From: Citrobacter sp.
GTDB lineage: Bacteria; Pseudomonadota; Gammaproteobacteria; Enterobacterales; Enterobacteriaceae
Assembly (NCBI GenBank): GCA_019415335.1
Contig: DXKH01000045.1
Coordinates: 62,001 to 126,000 of the forward strand
Length of the DNA stretch: 64,000 bases
Reading direction: 5' to 3'
Shown: positions 7,688-19,128 of the stretch, one piece after another
How the letters are laid out: every line of letters begins with the position of its first letter
Numbering within the stretch: the first letter of the stretch is position 1
Position numbers and translations under genes: made by a program
The notes under the pieces: generated by a model
The model's database searches: none
The model's input: only the letters and a program-made list of their open reading frames with translations
Told to the model about the DNA's origin: nothing

Positions 7688-8354
7688 CATCGCGGTGATA
7701 ACCGACAACCTGGATTATCTCCTGTGGGGACGCATGGCCGACGGTCAGCCCGGCGGTGTGCTGTTGACCCTGATGATGGCGCTGGGTGCGGCGGTGCTGG
7801 CCTTACCTGCCGGTATTGCCCTTGCCGCTCTCGCCTGGCGCTTTCCGGGCATCATCCGTAAAGGATTGTTCATCTGGGCAGAGCTCATACGCGGGATACC
7901 GCTGATCTTCGTTATTTTCTGGATGTGGTATCTGCTACCCATGCTTACCGGCAGCGATCTCCCCGGAGCGGCAACGGTGACGCTGGCGCTGGCCTGGTTT
8001 ACCGCTGCATCGGTCATGCATTCGGTGTACGCGGGACTCAATGCGCTACCCGCCGGACAGTACGATGCGGCAGTGGCTCAGGGTTTTAGTCCTGTTCAGG
8101 CATTAAGAGGGGTTTTGCTACCGCAGGTGTTACGCCATGTCCTGCCCTCTCTGACCGGAATATGCATTGGTCTGCTGAAGGACACCTCGCTGGCGTTTAT
8201 CGTCAACGTACCGGAGTTGACAACGGTGGCAGGACAGGTTAACAGCCGTGAGCAGATTTACCCGGCGGCTATCTTCATCTTTACGGGCCTGGTCTACTAT
8301 CTGCTTTGCTACGGGCTGGAGAAAGCGACCCGGCGACGGTTTGCGCTTCGTTGA
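7677..8354 (+). CDS. Polar amino acid ABC transporter permease 2
   Basis: 225 residues, HisM/GlnP family, pairing with the preceding permease to form the heterodimeric channel. The conserved E-L-I-R-G-I-P-L-I-F-V-I-F-W and the coupling loop G-Q-Y-D-A-A-V-A-Q-G-F-S are visible. It is the last gene of the cassette. The convergent ydhT ends only 4 nt beyond its stop codon, so no room remains for a classical terminator between the two. Confidence 0.85.
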   Translation: MIANIAVITDNLDYLLWGRMADGQPGGVLLTLMMALGAAVLALPAGIALAALAWRFPGIIRKGLFIWAELIRGIPLIFVIFWMWYLLPMLTGSDLPGAATVTLALAWFTAASVMHSVYAGLNALPAGQYDAAVAQGFSPVQALRGVLLPQVLRHVLPSLTGICIGLLKDTSLAFIVNVPELTTVAGQVNSREQIYPAAIFIFTGLVYYLLCYGLEKATRRRFALR

Positions 8355-8358
8355 ACGA

Positions 8359-9168
8359 TCAGCACTCAACAAACCGGTGCGCGTCGTCGAGTCGGTATTT
8401 CACGCCGGCGCGGATCCCCGCTTCACCTTCAACCGCGACGGCGAAACGCATACGTTCGCCGTCGTGATACGCCAGCGCTGCGCAGCCGCCCGGCCCCAGC
8501 ACGATGGAATCCACAACCCCAGTACTGGCAACGATCGCGTTGTCGCCGTTGCAGATGATATGCACATTGTCGCCGCTGTTGGCGATTTTAGCGTCAGCGC
8601 CAAAACTGACGATCTGGCTCAGGTCGCCGTTACTGGCGACATGATTTCTGTCACCGAGCGAACTCACCCGCACACGCATCCCGCTGCTGGCGATCCGCGA
8701 GCCGTTACCGGCGCTGCTGATTCGCGTGGAGTTTCCTGCGGTAGCCAGCCGCGCACGATCCCCGGAACTGCTGATATGGCTGTTATAGCCAACGCTGCCA
8801 ATACGCGAGCAGTAACCCGCACTGGCAATTTGTGACGCATAGCCTGCGCTGGCGATCTTCATGTTATCACCCGCACAGCCCAGATTTGCGTTATCACCCG
8901 CGTTCGCCACCTGCTGATCGCCCATTGAGGCATCTGGTCGCGCCAGTCGCGACATAGCGGAGATATCCTGGCGGGCGAAATTTTCTTCATCCAGCCAGCG
9001 CGACCAGGCATATTCCACCAGACTGTTCGCCCAGTCGAGATACCCTTCGCGGCTCAGCGCCCGATGCACATCGGCGTAGTTGCCGCCCTCAGGAAAACGG
9101 CGCAGAAACCAGCGGTATATCACCGCCCCAACCCGCCAGTTGCGTAAATCCTCGCGCGTGATCAGCAT
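8359..9168 (-). CDS. ydhT: YdhT, nonapeptide-repeat protein of the ydh redox operon
   Basis: 269 residues. Residues 1-85 are a helical, tryptophan-rich N-domain. Residues 86-218 are a strict nine-residue repeat of the form x-[IV]-x-[ST]-x-G-x-x-x, with glycine at every ninth position from 91 to 217 (15 copies). A cap of about 50 residues follows. Such a regular short repeat suggests a beta-solenoid. It is the last gene of ydhYVWXUT, 3 nt after ydhU. There is no signal peptide and no enzyme motif. The role in the redox complex is unknown; scaffold or assembly factor are guesses. Confidence 0.88.
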   Translation of the reverse strand: MLITREDLRNWRVGAVIYRWFLRRFPEGGNYADVHRALSREGYLDWANSLVEYAWSRWLDEENFARQDISAMSRLARPDASMGDQQVANAGDNANLGCAGDNMKIASAGYASQIASAGYCSRIGSVGYNSHISSSGDRARLATAGNSTRISSAGNGSRIASSGMRVRVSSLGDRNHVASNGDLSQIVSFGADAKIANSGDNVHIICNGDNAIVASTGVVDSIVLGPGGCAALAYHDGERMRFAVAVEGEAGIRAGVKYRLDDAHRFVEC

Positions 9169-9171
9169 ACG

Positions 9172-9957
9172 TTAATGCCGGTGATAACCGTCGACCATGC
9201 AGCGGAACGTCTCGCCAGGCGTGCGGCCCGTAGTGCACAGGTAGAGGTGACCAAAAATAAAGAACAGGCTGATAATAGCCAGCGCGAAGTGCGCCTGTAG
9301 CAACCAGTAGCGCACGCCGGGGAATACGTCGCCCACGACCTGCGGATAGAGCGCCAACAATCCGCTCAGCAGCAGCAACGGCAACAATCCGTACATCACG
9401 CCGACATAGGCCGCCTGCTGTAACGGATTAAACTTCGAACGCGGCGTTGCCGGGAACGGATGCGCTTCACCCTGCATAATGCCAAACAGATAGAAACGGG
9501 TCTGTTTCATCGCTCGCGCCACCCAGCCCTGGGGACGGATAAGGTAATGATGACCGTTCCCGCCCAACGCGTTGATCAGCACGAAACCGACCCAACACGC
9601 CAGCAGCAGAAATCCGCAGACTTCGTGCACCGTCAGCAGGCTTTTGATCACCGCTGCGCTAACCAGCGAGAAATGGTTGATAAGCCCGCTGCCGAGCAGG
9701 AGTAGAAACAGCAAGGCATTCGACCAGTGCCACAGGCGTACCGCGCGAGAATACAGGTAAACCCTCTCACCATGCCCGGCGGCGGCCTTGTTGGCAGCAC
9801 GAAAGCGAAGCCAGGCGTGTAACCCCAGCACCAGCCACATCGCCACCAGCAGAAGTCCGGCGATCACCAGCCAGACGGGCCAATACTCGGGGGAAAAGAC
9901 CGGCACATAATTTGCCAGTTGGGCCTGGAACTGTTCAGCATTCTGCGACGCGTTCAT
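9172..9957 (-). CDS. ydhU: YdhU, cytochrome b561-type membrane subunit
   Basis: 261 residues with about five hydrophobic segments (near 28-48, 78-95, 113-132, 183-203 and 218-240). It belongs to the PhsC/FdnI-like cytochrome b group. Candidate haem-ligand histidines are H77 in L-W-H-W-S-N and those in V-H-E-V-C-G, plus F-G-H-L-Y-L near the end. It probably anchors the YdhVWXY proteins to the inner membrane and exchanges electrons with the quinone pool. The start overlaps the ydhX stop by 4 nt. The substrate of the complex has not been defined. Confidence 0.87.
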   Translation of the reverse strand: MNASQNAEQFQAQLANYVPVFSPEYWPVWLVIAGLLLVAMWLVLGLHAWLRFRAANKAAAGHGERVYLYSRAVRLWHWSNALLFLLLLGSGLINHFSLVSAAVIKSLLTVHEVCGFLLLACWVGFVLINALGGNGHHYLIRPQGWVARAMKQTRFYLFGIMQGEAHPFPATPRSKFNPLQQAAYVGVMYGLLPLLLLSGLLALYPQVVGDVFPGVRYWLLQAHFALAIISLFFIFGHLYLCTTGRTPGETFRCMVDGYHRH

Positions 9958-10622
9958 ACATTATCCTTTTTAATCAAATGTTGACCGAACCGACGATACA
10001 GATGGGGCTTGCCCGCGCCCGGAAGTTGGTACTGGTAATAGTTATTTTCCTGAAGCCAACGCTGGATATCCGGGCTGTCCTCGCGTCCAAACAACAGCGC
10101 ATGTTCCGGACAGGAGGTGACGCAAATGGGCGGGAAACCTTTTTCCAGGCGAGTCTGGGCGCAAAAATCACATTTGTCCGCCACTTTGGTTTGCGGATTC
10201 AGGTAGCGCACCTGATAGGGACACGCGCCGATACAGTAACTGCAGCCAATGCAGCGGGAACTGTCGACGCGGACGATCCCGTTCTCATCGCGCCACGACG
10301 CACCGGTCGGGCAAACCTCAATGCAGGGTGCGTCGTCACAGTGCTGACAGGACTGACGGAAGTAGTGATACAACGTCTCGTTGTCATTATCTGAAACGGG
10401 AATATGCGCAATCGACAGGCGACTTCCCTGCGCAGGTACATGATTCGTTTTGCGGCAGGCGCGGGTACAGATATTACAGCCATTACATCGCGATTCATCA
10501 TGGATCATGACGTAACGAACGGGGCCACTGGCCGTTGTTTTCGCCAGCAGCGTCTGACCGGGTCCGCTGAAGAAAATGACCGTTCCCATGCCAAGCACAA
10601 ATTTTCGTCGAGTGAAGGACAT
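9954..10622 (-). CDS. ydhX: YdhX, Tat-exported four-cluster ferredoxin
   Basis: 222 residues. The N-terminus has a twin-arginine motif ([10 protein letters not shown]) before a hydrophobic stretch, so the protein is likely exported folded. Four cysteine groups follow the DmsB/NrfC pattern: [11 protein letters not shown], then [20 protein letters not shown] and C-D-F-C...C...C. These would hold four [4Fe-4S] clusters and pass electrons between YdhU and the catalytic part. It is co-transcribed with ydhW (50-nt gap) and ydhU (overlap). Confidence 0.9.
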   Translation of the reverse strand: MSFTRRKFVLGMGTVIFFSGPGQTLLAKTTASGPVRYVMIHDESRCNGCNICTRACRKTNHVPAQGSRLSIAHIPVSDNDNETLYHYFRQSCQHCDDAPCIEVCPTGASWRDENGIVRVDSSRCIGCSYCIGACPYQVRYLNPQTKVADKCDFCAQTRLEKGFPPICVTSCPEHALLFGREDSPDIQRWLQENNYYQYQLPGAGKPHLYRRFGQHLIKKDNV

Positions 10623-10672
10623 CTTGTTATCCTCTAATGCTGTGGTCGCGCTCGTCCACGCTTTCCATGAAT

Positions 10673-11323
10673 TCAGGGATTCTGAAACTGCTCAACTTCC
10701 AGCCATTCGCACAAGCCGTATGCTTTGCCGTAACTCATAAAGCGTTCGCTGAATAAATACGGCACGTCGTTCGACGACGAGACCGGGCGAATATCGGCAT
10801 AGTCGGGATGCGTTTCAATCGCGGACAGCGCGGCTTCTATCTGCTCAGGCGCGAAACCGTAAGGCGATTGTTCCAGCATGGCGACCTTGTATGGACGCGG
10901 ATAGGTCTGGCAGTCAAAGCGCACCGCCTGTGCGATTGCCCGACAAATATCCTTTTCCACCACCTGAACGCACATGTCGGCATAGTTGGCGGTCATGGTC
11001 TGGGTTGAGTAGTAATATTCATCCTGAGAGCCCTGCACCCGGGTAATATCATCCCCGGCAAGCCCCTCTCTGAGCGTTTCCAGTAGCGGTGTGAGCGCTG
11101 CCTCTTCCACTGAATAGGGCGGCTGCAAGAACAACTCGCGCGCGACAAGCTGACCGTTCGCCGAATACTGACGGATAAAATCCGCCATAATCTCAGCGGG
11201 GCTTTCTGCCGCCACCGGTTCATCCACGCAGGCTACTGGCTCACGTCGCCCCTGCAACCACTGTCGTTTTTCGGGATCGACAACCGGCGCGGCAAGGTGA
11301 CTCACATCCTCTGGTTGGCTCAT
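10673..11323 (-). CDS. ydhW: YdhW, conserved protein of the ydh redox operon
   Basis: 216 residues from the ATG at 11321-11323 (M-S-Q-P-E-D-V), which has GGAAG just upstream; an upstream ATG at 11377 would run into ydhV. There is no signal peptide and no recognised domain. A conserved-looking core includes Y-Y-Y-S-T-Q-T-M-T and E-R-F-M-S-Y-G-K-A-Y-G. It lies 10 nt after ydhV and always travels with it in E. coli, so it is probably an accessory subunit or maturation factor for the tungsten/molybdenum enzyme; this is inferred from context alone. Confidence 0.85.
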   Translation of the reverse strand: MSQPEDVSHLAAPVVDPEKRQWLQGRREPVACVDEPVAAESPAEIMADFIRQYSANGQLVARELFLQPPYSVEEAALTPLLETLREGLAGDDITRVQGSQDEYYYSTQTMTANYADMCVQVVEKDICRAIAQAVRFDCQTYPRPYKVAMLEQSPYGFAPEQIEAALSAIETHPDYADIRPVSSSNDVPYLFSERFMSYGKAYGLCEWLEVEQFQNP

Positions 11324-11333
11324 GTGTTCTTCC

Positions 11334-14083
<2,750 letters not shown>

Positions 14084-14253
14084 TTATTTTGCATCCTCTT
14101 CGCAAACGCAGTGCCGACAACACGTTCCAGGCCGATACTTATTATGCAGAAACAGAGCCTCTGATGTTGCCTCCCACAGCTGAAGTTTTGCCGTAACCGG
14201 ATTGCATAAATAACGCAATTTAACGCAAATAAACTAATCCTTTAGAGTTAGGC

Positions 14254-14302
14254 GAAATAAATAATGGAAGTTATTGGCGGGTATAACTTTGATCGTCATC
14301 AA
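14254..14302 (-). promoter_or_regulatory. FNR class II promoter of the ydhYVWXUT operon
   Basis: TTGATCGTCATCAA at 14289-14302 is a perfect FNR site (TTGAT-N4-ATCAA). Reading leftward, exactly 22 nt follow before CATTAT (14261-14266) as a -10 element. That puts the FNR site at about -41.5 and the transcript start near 14254, the standard class II geometry. FNR activation of ydhY is established in E. coli. The rest of the 14084-14545 gap is AT-rich with no other gene seen; NarL/NarP sites were not resolved. Confidence 0.8.
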
Positions 14303-14514
14303 TTAAAAACGGGAAGAAAAATATTAAATGCGTAGTGATATTTATTATCATAAAGACCAATGCAACACTGTTTATCAGATTACATATAAATGTGAATCCG
14401 TTCTCAACTATAAATAAAAAAACAATCGAAATATAATTACAAATATAGCGAATTCCACATTTACGCTAATTTACAACAGAATTAACGCCCTGCCAGGCAT
14501 TTTCTCATAATGGG

Positions 14515-14542
14515 AAATAAGGGATGCGTTCATCCCTTATTT
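14515..14542 (-). terminator. Terminator hairpin after fumD
   Basis: AAATAAGGGATG and CATCCCTTATTT form a perfect 12-bp stem with a 4-nt loop directly after the fumD stop codon. The T-tract on the minus strand comes from the stem end itself. It insulates the ydhY promoter region from ttr/fumD transcription. Confidence 0.65.
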
Positions 14543-14545
14543 CGG

Positions 14546-14755
14546 TTAGCCAGCCAGCGCTTTGATCACTGTTTCCATCGCCTGCTTTTCAAGGTCACTG
14601 CGCTGAATACGCTGGTTTGCCAGCGCGGTTCGTAGTACCCCGGCAATCACGACATGTTTGGGTTCCTGTCCCAGATCGCGCATTTCCAGCACCACTTTGC
14701 CAACCACTCTGCACATCTCACGGTACAGTTCATCGTCTTTTGTCAGGTTTCCCAT
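14546..14755 (-). CDS. fumD: Fumarase D (YdhZ)
   Basis: 69 residues, the length of E. coli FumD/YdhZ and matching the small gene next to ttrR in Salmonella. It is a short helical protein (M-G-N-L-T-K-D-D-E-L-Y-R) for which fumarate hydratase activity has been reported in E. coli. It lies 93 nt after ttrR on the same strand and is followed by a perfect hairpin, so it could be read through from ttrRS. In E. coli it neighbours pykF; here the ttr and met-type genes lie between. Confidence 0.85.
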   Translation of the reverse strand: MGNLTKDDELYREMCRVVGKVVLEMRDLGQEPKHVVIAGVLRTALANQRIQRSDLEKQAMETVIKALAG

Positions 14756-14848
14756 TATTGTTTCTCATTGCAGGTCCAGTTAAACAGCATATATCAGACT
14801 GGAGGGGATGACAAAAAACAAAGAAAATCAAATAAATAACTCACGGCA

Positions 14849-15451
14849 CTATTCAACGATACGCGTTTCTTTCAATTGCTGCCATTTGTTGACCAGTTCC
14901 GCCAGATTTGCCGCCTGCATTTTTTCCATCACCCTGGCGCGATGGACTTCTACCGTGCGTACCGCGATGTTCATCACCTGTGCGATCTCGCGGTTCATCA
15001 GCCCTTTAACAACAAACCCGGCCAGCTCACATTCTTTGGCCGTGAGCGTCCGGTAGCAGGTGACGATCTGTTGTCGGGCAACGGCCTGCTCCGATACCAC
15101 CAGCGCACGCTCCAGCGCCGTTTGCAGCGGTCTGGCGCTGACCGGTTTTTGCAGGAAGTCCACCGCGCCGTGTTTCATCTGCTCGACGGCCATCGGCACG
15201 TCGCCATGTCCGGTAAGAAACACGACGGCCAGCGTACTCTCGCGCTGGCGTAACACCTCATGGACATGCTTACCGTCCATAACCGGCATTCGCATATCCA
15301 GCAACAGTACGCCCGTCTGATACAAATCGGCCTGAGCAAGAAAAACCGCCCCTTCTTCCCAGCACGTGACCGGGTAGCCCAGGCTCTCCAGCAGGAAGGC
15401 GCAAGCATCGGTGACCGCCACATCATCATCCAGTAAATGAATCATCGCCAT
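14849..15451 (-). CDS. ttrR: TtrR, tetrathionate response regulator
   Basis: 200 residues. The receiver domain has the acidic triad D8-D10, phospho-acceptor D52 (L-L-L-D-M-R-M-P) and K102 (Q-K-P-V). A LuxR-type helix-turn-helix occupies about 135-190 (L-T-A-K-E-C-E-L-A ... R-T-V-E-V-H-R). Phosphorylated TtrR activates ttrBCA in Salmonella. The start overlaps the end of ttrS by 26 nt, so the pair is translationally coupled. It is transcribed away from ttrB, as in Salmonella. Confidence 0.93.
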   Translation of the reverse strand: MAMIHLLDDDVAVTDACAFLLESLGYPVTCWEEGAVFLAQADLYQTGVLLLDMRMPVMDGKHVHEVLRQRESTLAVVFLTGHGDVPMAVEQMKHGAVDFLQKPVSARPLQTALERALVVSEQAVARQQIVTCYRTLTAKECELAGFVVKGLMNREIAQVMNIAVRTVEVHRARVMEKMQAANLAELVNKWQQLKETRIVE

Positions 15452-17198
15452 TGCTGTCCTTTTCCTCCTGTTGCGTAAAATCCAGTTCCACCGCCACCCC
15501 GGGCAGTCCGTCAGGCGCGGTCTGATTCCGCAGGCCGATCTCCCCCTGACCGTAACGCACCAGCCGCTGGCAGATCACCAGCCCCAGTCCCATCCCCTCT
15601 TTCCGACTGGTCTTGAAGGGCTGAAACGCTTGATGCAGTAAGGTATCGTCGATACCGCCGCCATTATCCTGCAGCGTTATGCGCACGCCATGCGGGGAAG
15701 AGGAGGCATCAATCCACAGCGCGGTGGCGCCCGCCTGCGCCGCGTTGAGGATCAGATTCGCCAGCACTTGCTCGAGCAAAACCGGCGGCAGCAAAATCGT
15801 CAACGCGCGATCGATATTGCTGTGTAAGGTTAACGTCGGGAACTGCTGTGCCATACGCAACAGTTGCCAGACATGTTGAACCGCCTCGTGGATGCTGATC
15901 TTCTCCCACTCTTCCGTGCGGATCGGGCTTCCCTGGGCCTGACTCACCCAGCGCCGCAGATTACGCAGCGTTTCTGCCCCGCGCTGCGCCTGTCGATCAA
16001 TCTGCTCCAGCGCTGGCAGTAACGCGTGCGCCGGATCCTGCGACTGTAGGCGAATCAGGCTACCCTGTGCGTAATGACGAATTGCCGACAGCGGTTGATT
16101 CAGTTCGTGCGCGAATCCGGAGGTCATTTCCCCGAGGACGCTCATCTGTCTGGCCGTTTCCAGCGCCTGCTCCTGCTGGCGCAACTGGACGCTGTTGCGT
16201 TCAAGTTGTTTACCACGACGACGTACCAGCAACATCACCCAGATGTAGTTCAGGGTCAGCAGCAACAGGATCAGCGCGGTTCCGCCCATCAGCCACTGAT
16301 GTTGTATCAACCAGCTTTTCACATCCAGCCACAACCGCCGCTGCTGTGGATGCTGCTGCACGTCACGCAGCAGGGCTTCCACCTGACTGGTCGACGCTGG
16401 CGCGCCCCAGTGAAACGCCGCGGTGTCTGGCGCAGCCAGCAGCGCGCGGGTGACGCGGTCTGCCAACGCATCGCTCACCGCAGGCAACGCGGCGAACGAC
16501 CAGTCGGGATAGAGCGGCGTACTGGCTAAACACTCAATATTTCCGGGACGGTTGAGCACCGCGACAAAATTGGCTTTATCAACTAGCCCCTCTTCGTCCA
16601 TTTTTTCCAGCAGGCAGACAGGGACAATCACCGCCTGTACTGCTTTTTCACGGAGCAAATAGAGAAGCGCATCGGCCGGAAAACCGGTAAAGCGCAGGTT
16701 GAGATCGCGTTCAGGACGCAGGCCGGCGTCGCTCAGCGCTTTATATCCCAGCAGGTAGCCGCCGAACGCCTGGGGATCGATAGCCCCCACCGTTTTACCG
16801 ATCAGGTCATGTGCGCCGGTGATACCGCTGTCGCGCCGGACAAGGATCGCACTACCAATGACGTTGCCCGTGCCACGCGCGGAACGCAGCGACGCCAGCC
16901 AGCGCAGCGGCGAACGACTGTTCAGTTGCACGAACTGCGCCGGATTGGTCACCACAAATTGCACGGTTCCGTTGTTCACTGCCGCCTGCATCTGGTGCAA
17001 ATCCAGCGGCAGGATGTGGAACTGTTCTCCGGGAAGCTGTTGGTTAAGTAGCGTTTCCAGCGGCTGCCAGTGGTTACGGGTGGAGACCTCTCCGCGCATC
17101 GCCAGAATCCCGATATTCCATGAGCCCGCCAGCACTGCGCCGCTGAACATGAAGGCCGACGCCAGCAGCGTCAGCCCCATCACCTTTTTACCTCTCAC
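15426..17198 (-). CDS. ttrS: TtrS, tetrathionate sensor histidine kinase
   Basis: 590 residues. A signal segment (about 7-25) is followed by a PhnD-like periplasmic binding domain (about 27-295), which is the tetrathionate sensor in this family. A membrane helix follows (302-325), then a kinase core with H364 in G-F-A-H-E-L-N-Q-P-L, an N-box L-I-L-N-A-A-Q-A and G-boxes D-N-G-G-G-I and G-M-G-L-G-L. It reads divergently from ttrB across a 179-nt control region. Confidence 0.93.
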   Translation of the reverse strand: MRGKKVMGLTLLASAFMFSGAVLAGSWNIGILAMRGEVSTRNHWQPLETLLNQQLPGEQFHILPLDLHQMQAAVNNGTVQFVVTNPAQFVQLNSRSPLRWLASLRSARGTGNVIGSAILVRRDSGITGAHDLIGKTVGAIDPQAFGGYLLGYKALSDAGLRPERDLNLRFTGFPADALLYLLREKAVQAVIVPVCLLEKMDEEGLVDKANFVAVLNRPGNIECLASTPLYPDWSFAALPAVSDALADRVTRALLAAPDTAAFHWGAPASTSQVEALLRDVQQHPQQRRLWLDVKSWLIQHQWLMGGTALILLLLTLNYIWVMLLVRRRGKQLERNSVQLRQQEQALETARQMSVLGEMTSGFAHELNQPLSAIRHYAQGSLIRLQSQDPAHALLPALEQIDRQAQRGAETLRNLRRWVSQAQGSPIRTEEWEKISIHEAVQHVWQLLRMAQQFPTLTLHSNIDRALTILLPPVLLEQVLANLILNAAQAGATALWIDASSSPHGVRITLQDNGGGIDDTLLHQAFQPFKTSRKEGMGLGLVICQRLVRYGQGEIGLRNQTAPDGLPGVAVELDFTQQEEKDSNGDDSFTG

Positions 17199-17377
17199 AC
17201 CATTATCCCTGTTGATTATGTTGTTTTAGATCAACAACCCGCCGGGTATGTGGTTAACCACAATAGAGCTGCCCCCGCCACGATTTTTACACTGTAAATC
17301 ATCGACATTCTTTATTCATCACACGCAAACCAACGGCGTGACAAATGTTTCGTTGTTGCCTTGAGACGGGAGAAAAA
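17199..17377. promoter_or_regulatory. ttrS-ttrB divergent control region
   Basis: It contains TTGTTTTAGATCAA (17221-17234), which matches the FNR consensus at 9 of 10 positions. It also holds the 12-nt perfect palindrome GTGGTTAACCAC (17250-17261) and an odd-centred palindrome TTTACACTGTAAA (17286-17298). In Salmonella ttrBCA needs both OxrA (FNR) and TtrR. The two palindromes are therefore candidate TtrR sites; that link is inferred. Confidence 0.6.
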
Positions 17378-18106
17378 ATGGACAGCAGTAAACGGCAGTT
17401 TCTCCAGCAACTGGGCGTCCTGACCGCAGGCACTTCTCTGGTTCCACTGGCGCAGGCGAAGTTTCCTTTTTCACCTGAACGCCACGGTGGTTCCGCACGT
17501 CATCGTTACGCGATGCTTATCGATCTGCGCCGCTGCATTGGCTGTCAGGCCTGTACCGTCAGCTGTGCGATTGAAAACCAGACGCCGCAGGGCGAATTCC
17601 GTACCCATGTGAATCAGTATCAGGTCCAGGTGGCGGATGAGGTGACCAACGTGCTGTTACCGCGTCTGTGCAACCACTGTGATAATCCACCCTGCGTACC
17701 GGTTTGTCCGGTGCAGGCCACATTTCAGCGCGAGGACGGCATCGTTGTGGTCGATAATACCCGCTGCGTCGGTTGCGCCTACTGCGTGCAGGCCTGCCCC
17801 TACGACGCGCGATTTATCAATCATGAGACACAGACCGCCGATAAATGCACGTTTTGTGTCCATCGCCTGGAGGCCGGGTTGCTCCCCGCCTGCGTGGAGT
17901 CCTGCGTGGGCGGCGCGCGCATCATCGGCGATATCCGCGATCCGCAAAGCCGGATATCGCAATTGATCCGCACCCATCACGACGCCATCAAGGTCCTGAA
18001 GCCGGAAAGTAATACCGCGCCCCACGTCTTCTATCTGGGACTGGACGACGCGTTTGTCACCCCGTTGATGGGTCGCGCGCAACCCGCACTCTGGCAGGAG
18101 GTCTGA
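17378..18106 (+). CDS. ttrB: TtrB, tetrathionate reductase iron-sulfur subunit
   Basis: 242 residues from the ATG at 17378 (M-D-S-S-K-R-Q-F-L-Q), preceded by GACGGGAG; an ATG at 17345 has no good ribosome site. The N-terminus ends in a hydrophobic export segment (G-V-L-T-A-G-T-S-L-V). Four [4Fe-4S] groups are complete: C53/56/59/63, C98/101/106/110, C130/133/136/140 and C157/160/172/176. It passes electrons from the membrane subunit TtrC to the catalytic TtrA in the periplasm. First gene of ttrBCA. Confidence 0.94.
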   Translation: MDSSKRQFLQQLGVLTAGTSLVPLAQAKFPFSPERHGGSARHRYAMLIDLRRCIGCQACTVSCAIENQTPQGEFRTHVNQYQVQVADEVTNVLLPRLCNHCDNPPCVPVCPVQATFQREDGIVVVDNTRCVGCAYCVQACPYDARFINHETQTADKCTFCVHRLEAGLLPACVESCVGGARIIGDIRDPQSRISQLIRTHHDAIKVLKPESNTAPHVFYLGLDDAFVTPLMGRAQPALWQEV

Positions 18107-18108
18107 TA

Positions 18109-19128
18109 ATGCAATCCTTAATCATTGAAGAGGTGCTGACCCGTCCGCAGGCGGTGAGCTGGCTTCCCTGGGCAGTACAGTATTTCTTTTTCATTGGTAT
18201 TGCCGCCTGCGCGGCGCTGTTTGGTTGCGTGCTGCACTGGCGCAAAAAAGCCAACCCGACGCTGGAAAACCTGACGCTGCTGATTGCCCTGACCTGCGCA
18301 ATCACCGCTCCGCTGGCGCTGACCGCCGATCTCCATCAGACGGCCCGCGTCTGGCATTTCTATGCTTACCCCACACCGTGGTCATGGATGCCGTGGGGCG
18401 CACTGTTTTTACCGCTGTTCACCGCGTTCCTCGGACTCTGGTTTCTGGCGCAGGTTTACCAGCAGCTCACCGGTATAAGTTACACCGTCACAAGATGGTT
18501 TGCCTTTGCCAGCGCGCTGACTGCGATAGGGTTGTTCCTCTATACCGGGCGGGAAGTCTCTGTCGTGCAGGCTCGCCCCGTCTGGTTCAGTTATGCCTTT
18601 GTGCTGGCGATGTTCCTGAGTGCGCTACAAACCTTCCTGGCGCTGTTAATCGCCGGGCTGCGCGATGATTTTCCGACGCAAAAACGCCTCGCGCTCGGAC
18701 AACTGCTGACACTGCTCGCCCTTGCCGTCGTCATCGTTTTCTGGGTTAGCGGCAATACGCTTTCCGGTATGGCAATCCGCCAGTGGCTGGCACTCTCTGC
18801 ATCGGCGCGCCATTACGCCTCTGGCTGGCTGGTATTCTGGCTGATCTCATTACTGTTTAGCGTTATCGCTATGCGCCGTCCGCTGTCATGGCCTCTGCGT
18901 AGCCTGCTGGCGCTGAGCGCGATGGCGCTGTGCTGGCTCATGCGCTGGACGCTGCTGATTCAGGGGCAGACGCTGCCGAAATTTAACGCCCAGTTCAACC
19001 CGTACACCCTGCCCGCCGGTACCGACGGTTGGCTTGCCATCCTCGGCACCTTCGGCCTGTGGGTGGCGCTGATTATTATTGTTCGCGAAAGCGTGAATGC
19101 ACTCGCAAGGAGACTGCAACATGGCTAA
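18109..19128 (+). CDS. ttrC: TtrC, tetrathionate reductase membrane subunit
   Basis: 339 residues with about nine hydrophobic segments, NrfD/PsrC family. It anchors TtrAB to the inner membrane and oxidises menaquinol. It starts 2 nt after ttrB and overlaps ttrA by 8 nt, so all three subunits are coupled. Length and order agree with the Salmonella operon. Confidence 0.92.
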   Translation: MQSLIIEEVLTRPQAVSWLPWAVQYFFFIGIAACAALFGCVLHWRKKANPTLENLTLLIALTCAITAPLALTADLHQTARVWHFYAYPTPWSWMPWGALFLPLFTAFLGLWFLAQVYQQLTGISYTVTRWFAFASALTAIGLFLYTGREVSVVQARPVWFSYAFVLAMFLSALQTFLALLIAGLRDDFPTQKRLALGQLLTLLALAVVIVFWVSGNTLSGMAIRQWLALSASARHYASGWLVFWLISLLFSVIAMRRPLSWPLRSLLALSAMALCWLMRWTLLIQGQTLPKFNAQFNPYTLPAGTDGWLAILGTFGLWVALIIIVRESVNALARRLQHG

